NCBI GenBank assembly: GCA_965644315.1
Contig: CBFFRQ010000017.1
Span: forward strand, 143,860-207,859
Direction: 5' to 3'
Length of the DNA stretch: 64,000 bases
Source: Caecitellus pseudoparvulus
Taxonomy: Eukaryota; Bigyra: Bicosoecida
The notes under the pieces were generated by a model. It had not been told where the DNA came from, searched no databases, and worked only from the letters and a program-made list of their open reading frames with translations. The position numbers and the translations under genes were made by a program. Position 1 is the first letter of the stretch. Every line of letters starts with the position of its first letter. Shown here piece after piece: positions 33,401 to 41,318 of the stretch.

Positions 33401-35549
33401 ACAGGAAGCCCGTGCCAGCGCGTCTGCTCCAAGTGTGCCGGGTGCAGACACATTCACCCGACCGGAGCAAATCCCAACTTCTGAATTGTCCTCTGCATTT
33501 GCAGTCATGCACGAGTTACGAGGGGGACTGGCAGACGAGCTGCAGGAAAGCCCACTGCACGCTGGGGACTTGCGCGGCCAGGCAGTCCCCCCACCCCCTC
33601 GCACCTTCATCAACTTCACCGACACAATGAGCGTGAAGGTAGCGGGCGCAGGGCTGGCCGTCCGGTTCATGAAGCTGTGGCAAGACGAGATGAAGGCCAT
33701 TGCCGGGCAGGTCCTTGCTGCTCGAAATGGACGCAATCTGTGGATGGCGTCCTCCCTCGTCGCCCCCACAGCTTCCTGGATGAAGATGTCTGGTTCCGCG
33801 ACTGGAGTGACAGTCATCATTCCCCAGAGCTGTGCAGACCCAACGTCTGAATTGGTGGTCACCTTCGATGCTGTGGCCGCCGCCAACCGTCTGGAAAAGC
33901 TGCCTTCTGGCGTGCATCCCTCGGCCAGGTACCCACAGCGCGTGAAAAGGCAGAGTATCAGCCCTGTAGAAGGTGCAGCAGGTCGGCGGGTGAGGGTGGT
34001 CATGGATGAAGCCGAGGCTAGCGCAAGTCAAGTGCTCATGGAGACGTTCGACGTGGTGCTGAACGGCATGGTGGTGGAGCTCCACTGCCTGCGCTTGGCA
34101 GATGCGGCAGTGACTGTGCAGCCACTGGGGCTCGCAGCCAGCATGCAGGTTAGTCTGTCCAACCCAGCAAGCATGGCTGAGCGCTTTGCTTCTGCTGTGG
34201 ACACTGCTTTGGAGCTGACCGTGACGAGCTCAGCTGGGGCCAGCTTGATGATGTCGTCCATGCAAGGCATGTTGGCGCTTGTGAACACCAACTTGCGTGA
34301 GCAGAGCTGCCTGCTTCACATGCTCCCTCTGGTTGACTCCAACGCTTTGGACAAGCACATTCAAGTGCTCATGCCGGGCGACGCGGCGCATGCACCCATT
34401 GCGGTGATTTCCCCGCCGCTGGCTCGCCGAGTCCAGCACGCTGTGCAGGGCACTCGTGCCACAAGCGTTCCTTGGGCAGAGAGTGCCGCAGCAGGGGCAA
34501 GTGTGCGCACGGCAGTGCCGCCCTCCACCCAGCAAGGTGATCCAGATGTGGCGTTTGGCGCGGTGCACGTCCTTGACTTCTTGCCTTTTGCTGAGGAGCG
34601 CATTCCCCACCTGCCCGTGAGCAAAGTGGCGCCTCTGGCCTGGCAGCACGAGGTGCAGGCGGGGCTGCCGCGCACAGGACTGACTCACGCGACACAGACC
34701 GACTCCTTACAAGCGCCAGATGTAGGCCGCCCAGATTTTCGCGCCGTGCGCGAGGGCGCGGCGCTGGGAACCTGCGTGCAAGTGGTGAGGCCGCCAGTGT
34801 CCCGCGCCACCACCGCCTCCGGCTGCTCACAGGGTGTGTTCCGCGTCCTGCAGCATGAGCGGCGGGTGTCCCACGAGACCATTCTGAGGCAGTACCCCCG
34901 ACCGTTCCCAGAAGAGTATGAGTGGGTGTGGGTGAGCCGTCCAGATGCCCCCGGTAAGCTCAGACTGGCTGCCGCGCTGCAGCAAGGTGACTACGTGTCG
35001 CCGTTTCACGGCCCACCTCCCGATGCCAAGCAGCCCCCCAGCCTGCCCCCGCTCCGGAGGCTGCTGTGGCAGCCCGAGCCACGTGTTGGTGGTGCTGGTA
35101 CTGACCTGATATCCCCACTTTCGCGCCGCATGGATGCGGGCAGTCCGCAGTCAGGCGTGTCGGCTGACTCTCCCCACGATCAGGCCTTTTCCGCGCCACC
35201 CAGCGTGGATTTGCACGCCCCACTCCAAGCTCTCCTCCAAAGCGTCGCAGTGGACAGCAAGAAGGTGAACACCGCCGGTATCGAGGTGTCGTTTGAGTCG
35301 GTCCTGGACACTGCAGGTTTAGTGGTGGGGCGGGCGATTCAAGCGCTGCAGGCCGCTGGCGGGGACGGCCACGTCATCCAGCAGCTGGAGGCTGTCCAGC
35401 AAGCCATGGATGCTGCCACAAGCGCAGCTTCCGAGCAGCTGGAGGTGTCCGAGGACACAGCTGCCGACCTGGCGGCAAACAACGAAGCCATGGCTCGCAT
35501 GCTGGCTCTGCGTCTGGAAGGTGGGAGGGGTCAACACGCCAAGCGATGA
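21432..35549 (+). CDS. Giant VPS13/chorein-like bridge lipid-transfer protein
   Basis: One uninterrupted frame of 4,705 codons. The N-terminus fits a chorein domain: RIRNITLRAEALEQFKLPIT, then SHVGSLDVRLP (about residues 55-95). A VPS13-type segment IRVHQVHIRYVD followed by RPEAPFALGIVM lies near residue 195. Such proteins form hydrophobic-grooved rods that move lipids between membranes at contact sites. The ~4,000 residues between are weakly conserved to my eye; low-complexity Ser/Gly linkers occur near residues 3,430-3,520. The last 500 residues contain INFTDTMSVKVAGAGLAVRF but no clear VPS13 adaptor-binding, ATG2-C or PH signature. An extra ~25-residue N-terminal helix precedes the usual start. 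BLTP3-like or ATG2-like membership is possible. ATG 21432 (aacATGG) is the first Met. Confidence 0.75.
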   Translation: MDTVYGFVDRMFQAMDLRNPLMKGVLYYLQSNPIISRYLDLSRATPDLALDRGEEAGEMRIRNITLRAEALEQFKLPITLLDSHVGSLDVRLPDSYFGTFTDLLLGGEGEALKTALVLNGINITIAPRDNLEGAVARGAGEKASEASGLTPSQRVDALMSAAQVDKLRRLGLDKDSEDEELTIRAVAVLTQRMTIRVHQVHIRYVDTVTRPEAPFALGIVMQEAQGGPLLDVVRAAAKAGDAAAAAVQAASPAHPGDAACQAFLDSPEWMAAMQPPQVGLADRLRTSQRKLATLQGLGVYLQQLPSQGAPTGPSGGPVEEDPLPPEFSFVNAALEDTPVRQRDWVLHPLSARAAYTVQAGQLFSRHCPPAQRAVVHIPRLALSMSEAQLHSACVVAAYLRNYRLHSKYSDCWESAQQVAAAMGIHRATFFPLAALWEHAKGRPEASLHRAKLYHASVSQVFARFLPQEVVRVASLRHSARGTARTTLAALVPAPLPAAPTAGHLHDWAEHMRAFLEAAEQGGGRQEGAVSLGSSSAAAAGAASGVGTPSTPASGQAFPSETSASPSRLLRRQASTKMLDEALQMDLAKCTAPPDVFATCMEAFRARVRRSLLARQRWAFAQRAVVGDLRRQGQRVRSKLASRLRRQGRGAASGVSGTHESARFHTLQAVTLGPSGLRLSMVEALWGPQYVAAFKLLFRRKLGQGGMLIDGVVLPSFSIIEVARPQPGEAHVKGTSPFITTPLPGEPAELPLSFRLEAGQLVACHRSAGQQGIPISVNASPTAFDGELLVTWVEDVPAKTLPPHKDKDLKWQPSTSSQLARSKAEDTINFLDRHLSAENLLRYRRVAHAELQLENFLLKFREHQRQELRRVAGQQSACFPSLSCAGSPRAAEPGEASASVDSAVSRERLTRLVAVPVYTGEAIRALQRSQDTLNRLQSSSSEPKSEERDRQAAIDDTLRRMHEAELSEPRSPAQLHPLSLYTHQLHTPSLDGEAFLQAVSQQRDGDCFAETLAALLPGGSGTPQVPGPAQRALLRAALRRAQIPLGFALTLPQPGLQPAPPAYGFISSLFLTQRPVLWASAASAQLPLPAPCSTSSQDSEKRGTVILRIQARDATEEQLHTARQVPVASNTWSGLAPGGACVGLASESSGLLTWMSEAVLAHEAWCEEPVLRSRLARCIVCPTQGLNSAHASLHTTGTAEVQHISFGRFREPPMAPSVPAHLDHVGHLPSEHLFAYASLLTEQDKQGLATLLPLTSLDDPALLDVDDKTLPWSYVLRHAHVRCTEASVSLSLSSRAGPSGGVAGGAMPTWRQAQAAPFLAARLLDAKLLVQQLKAQHLRGKVSVASIEVEQDASGLRMRHERPVWDALQTAVEQDGGSFASAVGRIKSTTAALGPSSPTEQLLATLFAIVDPPEASAVHSRPPWLLPRDTCQPCHNPPPSPWEGTSSLLSWLCAYIRFLLKPPCGEAPALTPAVLLTLWMSAHSTALPSAALPRTVLALEEACQVEPPTLFQHAPPTIRGSRPDSPFALFLHKRVLQRLLTGTPPAQDLRELQVGELSRAHQVAAWMRETVQHAHKEAIADFFSGCPSFDAILLDDEFVQYLFAYASSVAEHEEEAHDVVPPQALAPALRFWRDLMLLERGLKVHANAQLQPVCALLTSHQETVQYVKALFAGYVGGTAVSQTTQAHQPVTQPAKPSWSTWLWGTGVAAPRLSSAQGPMSTGHLTPLAAWLGKSEDGESALRSLSDHLWGSADEVRATTSSGPSALLGHQLVSEWCRPLHNLLRRLLDVHLLPRFVADTWHPEHGCFRQLEAAIAPGALLQGVARAKAGKLATACGALNSLHARQRPDILPGLMWGGARLRVQDDGGWKDAAQFLSLSVSGMASDPIPAVNLHFEHCKTGVPAEQYSGLSSPRTPAQESDMQRHELEILQEQLTELPRIEPLTSEFGLGRVLVEGAAAMLAWESQEGAASGVVAAEAPSSTTVFCHIDAEGTALSIRHRPDDDAPFKSLPLHHHCRVLLPAEVPVGAEQAAVGGGPASPAFAAILAWVTAFGQRGGFKSVPDGFLTRGLLFLSVPMHGAPRSSDVQCQVLQLPSESSRDAFHLAAKHSILSHLVQHARAEALSLSRGDVGHDLLQQLQPSLCAFEGETKSHLASCFNEDLPSVQGELSPSALDHGKVQVPSRSLLHTSADTLELALSPAEVPGLPSTARLNLAGALPCAECPPKQGFQTAHLSVGLIHICLHPAAAGSLLSEFLHARPYLAAAYVGHLSLLPPSSRQSDVALASSIQAMKQTRSLRREYRKRVLDCAMRSCVPQGVGQMHDRAAVKRDLLRQNYRRADNFIPEQEGHEVHHAASLEEGVSDARVSVWVAGLELALPATAARVPRGAPGTSREVDLDCTVVQSEVSPRPGWVHSLPALDVVMLRMSGVQAGTFTGAHVGAQIQRVDVSLVTLMDAACASAGRLGSVAQGAPNLDRWAPVMRAVSSCALRACLLQDTPLLSLRKGAGVQLYGVDESQVILGSIDVFAVPACAPELLGIRAAWQHLHHIWVEVEAASQQLQLRSGNTTHSGASGESMPPEPHGQSPWRLSVTLDACHLHLLARGAGPGCQAASGEGLTAECASSLICCTPECACLFTLGLLGSRALVELPSLAAPQHPMSLSGMAKALNHVHPPGFSPRKASSTALLSRMEVGGLVGVCFPGLLSGSGAEALHRQATPQKDMPYAPWDSDMKSVACMSHENNSPHLVVQCGSGKRRAGKAALLTLQQTTSSASAEGQCATCCTTQVGPVAQHHQPHHGRAATWAASKAAASALAALDEDSPTPDTPVDSVHPTEDVSVHLRAFSTDLPQHDVRRGVSIDINHVHVLPSAMLVQGMSTLVGSLQGCIRAQAAQRGEDGARELSFVRAWCTALMRMSSEEKRTEDEALGSRRSRQGATCALPLQVVTELLVVSGSVAGVHGRLTHDCAMLAGISCGQLSFRASKGSVVEDIVCVPLSGPVFESEQAQATVQRELLRLFDGKGSIQVHHTSRRSGAWRCVGAIDGDLSITLCRPELFMLAWTFSDGDTRDPLRRGGQWLPHMIPFSAYCHPLLAARFSRECASRPSDAVWSKAMLPAVSTALRGQSAVGLRPVHPARGWAAMPHPLLVPTDTESADPSHWWSGVPGGVVQLKVGDILLSASHASPESISDGLPAPREPLHHAWQDINAALTERAFSLEPELPLLLTDVEAVCGRVSVDVEQDISVLPWDVLSAVYASDGYGLGSSRAGDRATGWMWIRGFSSHMEHVAPVLAVTDGADVEAVMGPQLHPHAGFGGRRHAVKVTSLVVQPIPVSAESDEASATQQSPAQASTTVQALHMHTTADALAVRQVMHVGKLVPRVLAQLSQQMCSTGPCPDFVSWVRGDARQLDSVAARLDALTHESGRDRSASDTSIGERDHSGGGDSDAFTQIGTQPGSDSLWGAAAGSEASPTASLQGSVAEPETGKGGAPLESLEAETFVTLQAETLLVDVQCLASGVQRFWGAPPPLPVMRVAHDIHRSVAAGRPDLKGDQSPYFQDALDIWPCLEDNYRWCARADCSRLAWLHDFARGVVAPHTQVIMYNASAGCKLNPLRHQDVWKTSREAQRGSVSMMECELGTAAMFVGLVAPSPLLQPVLGLVPEHEAFTHLHAQRDNTAHLWPQEPAWRHGVPRAAVGGAVGALHEAAAGRWGDAVGTPCPPGMSPTRYIVYPHWWRPGSALPTHVYSLNSPHWWARALSKHAGASAWGREVLQALTDGDVHTLDSFQQQREEAGDTWQPPRSVAATAELAWAGHTAHRSTASLLRGSLQQQLHTLATGHQLHVHSSTGSGMWSPTPNLGGEAELLDTGMDSEEVQVGETFFALQVPVVTSSPFQVSMPREGGQPHHLAGVSPLAQLAVQAVRREQTRQFFLYMAPRLENCLQVTAIVPMDPWKSDVSEPTSSSLPPTLSRESAEWIQSWLQQCESRLGPCGAYGPLWVWGQEARASASAPSVPGADTFTRPEQIPTSELSSAFAVMHELRGGLADELQESPLHAGDLRGQAVPPPPRTFINFTDTMSVKVAGAGLAVRFMKLWQDEMKAIAGQVLAARNGRNLWMASSLVAPTASWMKMSGSATGVTVIIPQSCADPTSELVVTFDAVAAANRLEKLPSGVHPSARYPQRVKRQSISPVEGAAGRRVRVVMDEAEASASQVLMETFDVVLNGMVVELHCLRLADAAVTVQPLGLAASMQVSLSNPASMAERFASAVDTALELTVTSSAGASLMMSSMQGMLALVNTNLREQSCLLHMLPLVDSNALDKHIQVLMPGDAAHAPIAVISPPLARRVQHAVQGTRATSVPWAESAAAGASVRTAVPPSTQQGDPDVAFGAVHVLDFLPFAEERIPHLPVSKVAPLAWQHEVQAGLPRTGLTHATQTDSLQAPDVGRPDFRAVREGAALGTCVQVVRPPVSRATTASGCSQGVFRVLQHERRVSHETILRQYPRPFPEEYEWVWVSRPDAPGKLRLAAALQQGDYVSPFHGPPPDAKQPPSLPPLRRLLWQPEPRVGGAGTDLISPLSRRMDAGSPQSGVSADSPHDQAFSAPPSVDLHAPLQALLQSVAVDSKKVNTAGIEVSFESVLDTAGLVVGRAIQALQAAGGDGHVIQQLEAVQQAMDAATSAASEQLEVSEDTAADLAANNEAMARMLALRLEGGRGQHAKR

Positions 35550-35703
35550 TAATGTACACTTTTCACGTGCCCTGCGACCCCCTCCAACGTGGAGGCTCCC
35601 AGATGCCTCGGTATTTGACGTGATCGCCAGGCTGGGGCACCTGGACTGGCTTGTGCCGCTTGTGACACTTGAGCTTGGACTTGCGTTTCACACTGAAACG
35701 TCC

Positions 35704-36952
35704 ATGGCATCGCTGTGGAGCCACCTATCCCACATGGCCGCAGGGGTAGTGGAGGAGGACTCAGATGGAGACAGCGATCGAAGTCATGAGCATTTGCGCC
35801 CCAGTGCCATGGGCGCTCTCGAGGGCCTTCCTTTCGGCGAGAGTGGCATGTACGACAACGCTCAATGGTTGATCACTACTGTTTTTGTGCGCTCACCTGG
35901 CACCCCGCACTCTGCGTGTGCATCACAGAGCATCGCCGATGCATGGATCGCATGGCATGTCTGCGCATGATCCCTCTTCGCATACGACTGGTGGCATCTC
36001 TGCGGCTGCCTCCAGCCTCGTGTACACCCAGGCGCAGCCTTTGCATGCAGGGGCGCTACCCCAGCCCCACGAAGCAGAGCGTGGAGGAAGCTTGAAGCAG
36101 GAGAGGGACCGAGTGTGCAGGCTGGAAGGCATGGTGCGGGAGCTAAAGGAAGACAACCGTGACGCTGCCCACCACATCATGGCTCTTGAGTCAGAGTTGA
36201 GATCCCTGCGAGCGCAGGTGCACGCCGCCCAATCAGCAGGGGGCACGGACAGCCCGGAAGTTGCCCAAGTCGAACATTCACAAGCCGACACTACAGGGGA
36301 GCTCCGATCGCTGCAGCGGCAAGTTGAGGTGTGCCAGATGCGCGAGTCTCAGCTGGTGAAGGAAGTGCAGGCACTGCGTCGGTCGGAGGGGGTGCTGGCG
36401 GACATGGTCAAGCGCCTGCAAGCCCGCCTATCCGAGGCGCACGCAGGCAGGGCACCGCCCACCACGCCATCCACGACACTGCCCACCAGTGCACTCCCCG
36501 GAGTCTCACAGCGTGGGCCTGGTGGAGAAGGTGTCAGTCTACCGTCTGGTGCCGAAAGCGACAGGCAAGGTTGCCTGCTGAAAATTGCAGCGCTGCATGA
36601 AGAGATCAGGTTGCTCAAGTCAGAGTCGTCTCTCGGTGGCCTTGCCCAGCGAGAGGGGGAGGGTGAGAGCAGTGCGGCGGCTGCGTTTGTGCCGAAGAAG
36701 GCAGTGGCCACGCTGTGGTGCCGGAGTCACGATGCCAGCTTGCACCGCACTGAACGGCAGCGCTGCACAGAAATGCTGGCAGGGATGTTAGGCCTTTCCC
36801 AAGCGCAGCGTGAGCAAGTGGGCGCGGCCTTGCCATCGGTGTCACTGCTTCCGTTCATGGGCACCAGCAGCTCAAGTGCTCCAGCGGGCGACTTTGCTGG
36901 AGGCCTCATGGACCAATGGGTGGCCTTTTTAGATGACAAAACCACCGATTGA
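35704..36952 (+). CDS. GRAB-domain golgin (Rud3/GMAP-210-like)
   Basis: Golgi tether candidate of 389 aa. The N-terminus MASLWSHLSHMAAGVVEEDS is an amphipathic helix followed by acids, as in golgins with curvature-sensing tips. A coiled coil of about 120 residues (LKQERDRVCRLEGMVRELKE) and a second short coil follow. The C-terminal ~80 residues fit the Arf-binding GRAB domain: RQRCTEMLAGMLGLSQAQRE, and the terminal LMDQWVAFLDD. I place a 79-nt intron at 35850-35928, making exons 35704-35849 and 35929-36952. A second in-frame solution uses a 148-nt intron (35868-36015). The gene starts 155 bp after the giant VPS13-like gene. The tether is much shorter than animal GMAP-210. Confidence 0.65.
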
Positions 36953-37227
36953 GCAGCTAGATGCGCGTTGGCTTGTATTTGTGTGTGTTGGGGGGGGCAA
37001 GTCGTTGCACCAGGCATTATCCACCCAGCTTTGTTCCAGCCAAGCACGGGTGCCTCGCGAACATGCTTCCGCTGCAGTAGCCCGACGCATTTCCCAGAGC
37101 ATGCCGTCAACTTAGAGTTTGGAAACATGAGACAGGAGCTGGATGCTCAGAGGCGTGTTTGGGGAGCTTTTTGCTTGCGAGGGAGCGAAGCGGGGGTGCA
37201 CAGCAGAGCCCGGGAGCTGGGCTGGAT

Positions 37228-38732
37228 TCACTTGACTGTCATGGCCAGGGAAGTCAGCATTGCCTTGTCCGTGCTTCGAAGCGAGTCCCCATGCGCCGCC
37301 ATCATGTCTGCGACGACCTTGCGTCTGTACCTTGCTTGGACCTGGGTCCAGGCCGCAGCCTCGGCTGCCAGCTCCTTGCGCTCTCGGTACGGCTGGAGTT
37401 TCAGCACTTGCTTTCGCTGTGCTTGTGCTGCAGCCTGGGCTTTGAGCTGACGAAAGTGGGCGGCTCGTGCGTTGGCCTTTTGTCGCTGCGCTTCGTCTAA
37501 TTCTGCTTGCTTCGCTGCGGCAGTTGCAGCCATGCTGAGGCTCAGTTGGTGGTCCTGGGCGGCCTGCTCTTGCCGGGCGCGCTGCTGTCGCTGAATGATG
37601 GCTTGGTTGGATGCCTTGGCTTCCTGCAAGGCTGCCTCACGACGCTTGGCCTTGTCTTTGCGCCGTGCGCGGGCTTGTAGCTCGGCCTGCTCTTGAAACA
37701 GCCGGTCTTGCAAGTCGTCCGCGAGTGTGCTGCGCGCCCGCCGCTTGTTGAAAGCCTCTACTTCCTTGAAGAATGCAGCGTCGGCCTGCTTCTTTGCCTG
37801 CACCCGTGCTTCTGCTGCACGTTCTTCTGCCATGGCCTTCTCAAGTGCCTGTGCCGCGAGGGCTGCGTCAAGGGCTGCCTCCGCCTCCACTGCTCGCTGC
37901 TTCTCCTCCCGCACGCGGTCGTTGAAGGAAGCGACAGCTGCCGCGTGGTCCAGTTGCTCCTGCTTCTGCTTGCGGCGTTTTTCAGCCTCCTCAGCAACCG
38001 CACGCACAGCCGCTCGTCGTTGTGCCTGTTCGAACTGGTACTTCGCCTCTTCCTCAGCTTCCCTCGCCTCAGCACGCACAGCAAGCTGCTCTAGCAGCGC
38101 CCGCTTCGTGTCCAGGGCAGCTTGCTTCCGCCGGGCTTGCTTTTCTGACTCGGCGATTTCAGCCAGGGCAGCTCGCTGTGCGGTTTCAGCGTCCAGCATT
38201 GCTTCGTGTTGCCGCTCGTCCGCTGCCCGGCGCTGCTTGTCCTCAACCTGTCGCTGCCATGCAGCCATGGCCTCAGCACGCCCCCTCACTGACTGGAGAG
38301 TCTTGGCCAGGTCGCTCGTTGCAACTTGCGCTTCTGGGATGGGTTGGGAGTGGAAGCCGTGCAGCAGGGGCAGGGCCAAGCAAGCTGGCCTGCTGAGTGC
38401 TGCGTACCAAGTTTCCTCTCGAGGGCATCTTGCATCTCCCCGCCTGTTTTTCCTGATTTGGCAGCCGCCTTCAGCTTCTTTGCATCAAAATCACGCATCC
38501 AATGCACCTTTGCTGCTGCTGCATGCGCCCGCTCGGCCGTGCTTCGTCGGGAGGCGTTGGCTGAACCCTTTGATGCCTGCGGCGAGTCAAGTCAACGCGC
38601 GTGCGCAGTGTGACGCAGGGCGCCATGGCCGAGGGCACGACGTACAATGTCCCGCATGCGCTGGAGCTCCGAGGCCTTGATGAGGCTCTGCCCTGCTCTG
38701 GGCAGGCGCTTGGCGCCACGCTGAGCGGGCAT
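37228..38732 (-). CDS. Coiled-coil protein, axonemal inner-protein-like
   Basis: Three exons, 38646-38732, 38408-38576 and 37228-38333, with introns of 69 and 74 nt; 453 aa. The whole product is a continuous charged single helix or coiled coil rich in Ala, Arg, Glu and Gln (EEEAKYQFEQAQRRAAVRAV). The pattern SLIKASELQRMRDI at the N-terminus and regularly spaced R-x-x-x-A heptads recall flagellar microtubule inner proteins such as CFAP45, CFAP53 or CFAP210 and trichohyalin-like proteins. No motif is decisive. Start 38732 leaves 126 bp to the upstream SRP72 stop; an earlier in-frame Met at 38843 would leave only 15 bp, so I prefer the inner one. Confidence 0.6.
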
Positions 38733-38838
38733 CACAGCCAGGCGCGCTGCGGAAATTGCGTTGACTTGCTGTGCCCGCCACCTGGCACGAAGCACTTTGA
38801 CTGGCGCTCTCGTGCAAGCCTGCAGGGGGTGCTGGCAT

Positions 38839-38844
38839 TGCATT
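38839..38844 (-). terminator. Candidate AATGCA 3'-end element of SRP72
   Basis: On the minus strand the motif starts 15 nt after the SRP72 stop and is followed by a partial second copy (AATGCAATGC). Confidence 0.4.
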
Positions 38845-38858
38845 GCCTCGGCGGGAAT

Positions 38859-40954
38859 CTAGCGGCGCCTGCCGCCCTTTTTGTTTTTGGCCCTGCGCTT
38901 GACGGCAACTTTCGGGGCTGCTGCGGTGCTGCCCTTCTTGCTCTTGCCCTCTGCAGCTGGCTCGCCACCAGCAGCCTTCTTCGCCTCGGCAATGGCACGG
39001 GCATCCAGAGCTGCGGCGACTTTCTCAGTGTCCACCCCGACGGTGCCTTGCGAAGACCCTGTGTTCTTGTAGCCTGCATGCTGCACGGCCGCCTTGGCGC
39101 TGCGTTTGCGGTTGCCGAAGCGATCCCGGCTGCGCAGACGGTACGGCAGCCAGCGCTCCGGGTCGGGCTTGGGCAGGGGGATGCCTGCCTTGAACGACGG
39201 CTTTTCCCGCAAGAAGGCAAGGTAGGCCTCTCGGCGCCGAGCCCGACGCCGCAGCCTGGCGATCTTGCGCTTGGCAGCCCGCTCCGCCGCAGGCAACTGC
39301 ACCTCGCTGCCGGACGCCTGCGGCAAGCTCGGAGCCTGCGCCACAGGGGCGTCTCCTGCCCCCGCCGCCGCAGCAGCTGGAGGGGGTTGGGCTGTGGCAG
39401 GGGCGCGCGCTGCAGGGTGGGGCGCCGCACTGACCCACGGCAGCTTGCTCTGCACGAGGCTGTGCACATCCCCCGTCCAGGCGCCAGGCAAGGCGGCAGA
39501 GGGAGGGGGGCCTGCCTTGGCCGACGCCATGCGTTGCAGGGCGTCTGCAGCAGGGCTGGCGTCCGCCTTGGCCAGGAGGGGCTCTGCTGCCGCTGCGTGC
39601 CCTGCAGCCACCAGCACGGCGCTGGCCGCGACGAGGGCGGGGTTGACGCCACTGCAGGCTTCCAGGACGCAGCTGGCGATGCCAGCGGGGTCCTGGCCAG
39701 CCTGCACCGCAGCTCGTGCGAAGGCTGCAGCCGTCGTGGCGAGAGCCGCCTCCTTGGACAGCGGGAGCGCCTGGCGCAACGACGCAGCCCTGGCCGCGGG
39801 GTCCTCCAGTGTGGCGGCGCGGGCGACAAAGCCGGCTGCAGTGCGGGGCGCGTGGCCCTCATCGGCGATGGCGCGAATGGCGTCAGCCATGGGCGAGGCG
39901 TCGCCCTGGGGCAGGGCGGCCAGGGCGTCCGCATGCTTCTTCATGTGGGCCAGGAGGGCTGCCTGGTTGCGGCGCAGGGCGGCCACTTGGCTCGGCTGCA
40001 GCTTGGCCGTGCTGGCGGCGGCAAGGGTGCTGTTTGTGCGTTTGAACGCCTCGAACACCTCCCGGGAGCTGCGCAGGACTGAGGTGTTGTTGGTGGCCAG
40101 CACCCCCGCCTGTCCTGTGGCGGGCATGGCAGCGTACGTTTCGGCCGCGTCAGCGGTGAAGCCGAGGCGGTGCAGGGCAACGGCTGCCTGCATGCGCAGT
40201 GGGCGCGTCTCTTCGTCAATGTCCGCGGCGGAGAGGCCTTCGGCGGCAAGGCTTTGCTTGGCTGCGGCGTTTGTGGCTGAGAGCTGGCCCAGCGCGCCCA
40301 GTGTGTCCCCGCGCAGCAAGGAGCCTGTGGCGAGGTTGAAGGCCACCTCAGTCTCAGTCTTGAGGGCGGGCGTGATGGCGGGGTCTGTGTCCAGGCCGCC
40401 AGCCACCAGTGCAGCGGTCAGGTTCACTGCAGCCTCCACTTCCTCCTCGCCTGTGGAGGCCAGTTTTTCGTAGGCGGCCGCAGCTTCAGGGAACAGCCCC
40501 CGGCGGTACTGGGTCTGTGCAGACAGCCAAGCCCACGCTGGGCTGGAATCCCCGCTTGCTGTCACTGCCTGCGCCACCGCCTCCAAGTTGCCGGCGCGGT
40601 AGTTGGCGTAGGCGCCTTCCAGAGCCAGAGTAGCGGGGTGCGCAGTGGCCAGCTGCACGACATCGGCATACTGCGAAGCAGGGGGCAGGCCGCTGTGCAG
40701 TGTGGCGGTGTATCGAGTGGGCATGCCAGCGGACTGACTTTGCCGAGCTTCACCATGCGGGTGGCGGCGAACTTGAGCAAGTCCACATCATCACAGCCAG
40801 CGTCGATGCCTGGGCGAAACGCGGGGGTATTCATGCAGGCGTGGCGTGGCCTTGGCGGCGGCTTGCTGCACGCACTGGCTTTTGCAGCAGCTACAGCTCC
40901 TTCGACATCTCCTGCTTCATCCAGCTTGTGCAGGGAGGCAAAGTCGACTGCCAT
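38859..40954 (-). CDS. SRP72: Signal recognition particle subunit SRP72
   Basis: Large SRP protein that binds SRP68 and the 7S RNA S-domain during co-translational targeting to the ER. Exons are 40876-40954, 40739-40809 and 38859-40670 with introns of 66 and 68 nt; 653 aa, near the family length. TPR helices dominate residues 1-420 (LLKFAATRMVKLGKYADVV, then ALEGAYANYRAGNLEAVAQA). The diagnostic basic C-terminal region is intact: RKIARLRRRARRREAYLA, then PDPERWLPYRLRSRDR and a final Lys/Arg-rich tail (KRRAKNKKGGRRR) for RNA binding. It is divergent from TAF1 across 364 bp. The acceptor for exon 3 was set by phase; an alternative AG upstream breaks frame. Confidence 0.93.
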
Positions 40955-41318
40955 GCTTGGCTTTGAGCGGGGCAGTGCACGTGGCTGGATGCGGGGGATG
41001 CTGGGAGTTGCGTCAAGTAACAGGGGCGACCACCTGACGTCAGGCAGTGTTACTTTGCTTTATCGGTGGGTCTTGTTGGTCCGGCGCCGCTGTGCCGGGT
41101 GACTGCAGTGCGGGGGGGGGGAGAGAGGGGGGGTGCCTGCTGTGCTGGCGGAAATAGGCCAGGCAGCCTGAGGGAAGGCAGCACAGTGCCAGTGCTCTGA
41201 CAAACCACCCACACCTCGCGCGCCAGTGCATGCCGCCCAGGGGCAGCTGCACACAGTGTCATTGCCGTGTTTGCACCACTGCAGTAGGTGTTGGGGCACA
41301 GGCGCTGGCGGGGCGGCC
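40955..41318. promoter_or_regulatory. Divergent promoter SRP72 / TAF1 with CRE-like palindrome
   Basis: These 364 bp separate the two start codons. The perfect palindrome CTGACGTCAG (41034-41043) contains the classic bZIP/CREB site TGACGTCA, 80 bp upstream of the SRP72 ATG. A G homopolymer occurs around 41111-41119. No coding exon that would extend TAF1 is visible. Confidence 0.45.

Noticed and set aside
35520-35600. An 80-nt intron joining the giant gene to the golgin as one protein
   Set aside because: Splice sites exist and the frame continues, but the golgin has its own ATG with a typical amphipathic start, and the giant frame already ends in a stop. Kept only as a testable alternative.
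38601-40082. 493-codon plus-strand frame across SRP72
   Set aside because: It overlaps three-quarters of a confidently identified SRP72 on the other strand and has low-complexity Arg/Gly/Ala composition typical of GC-rich antisense frames.
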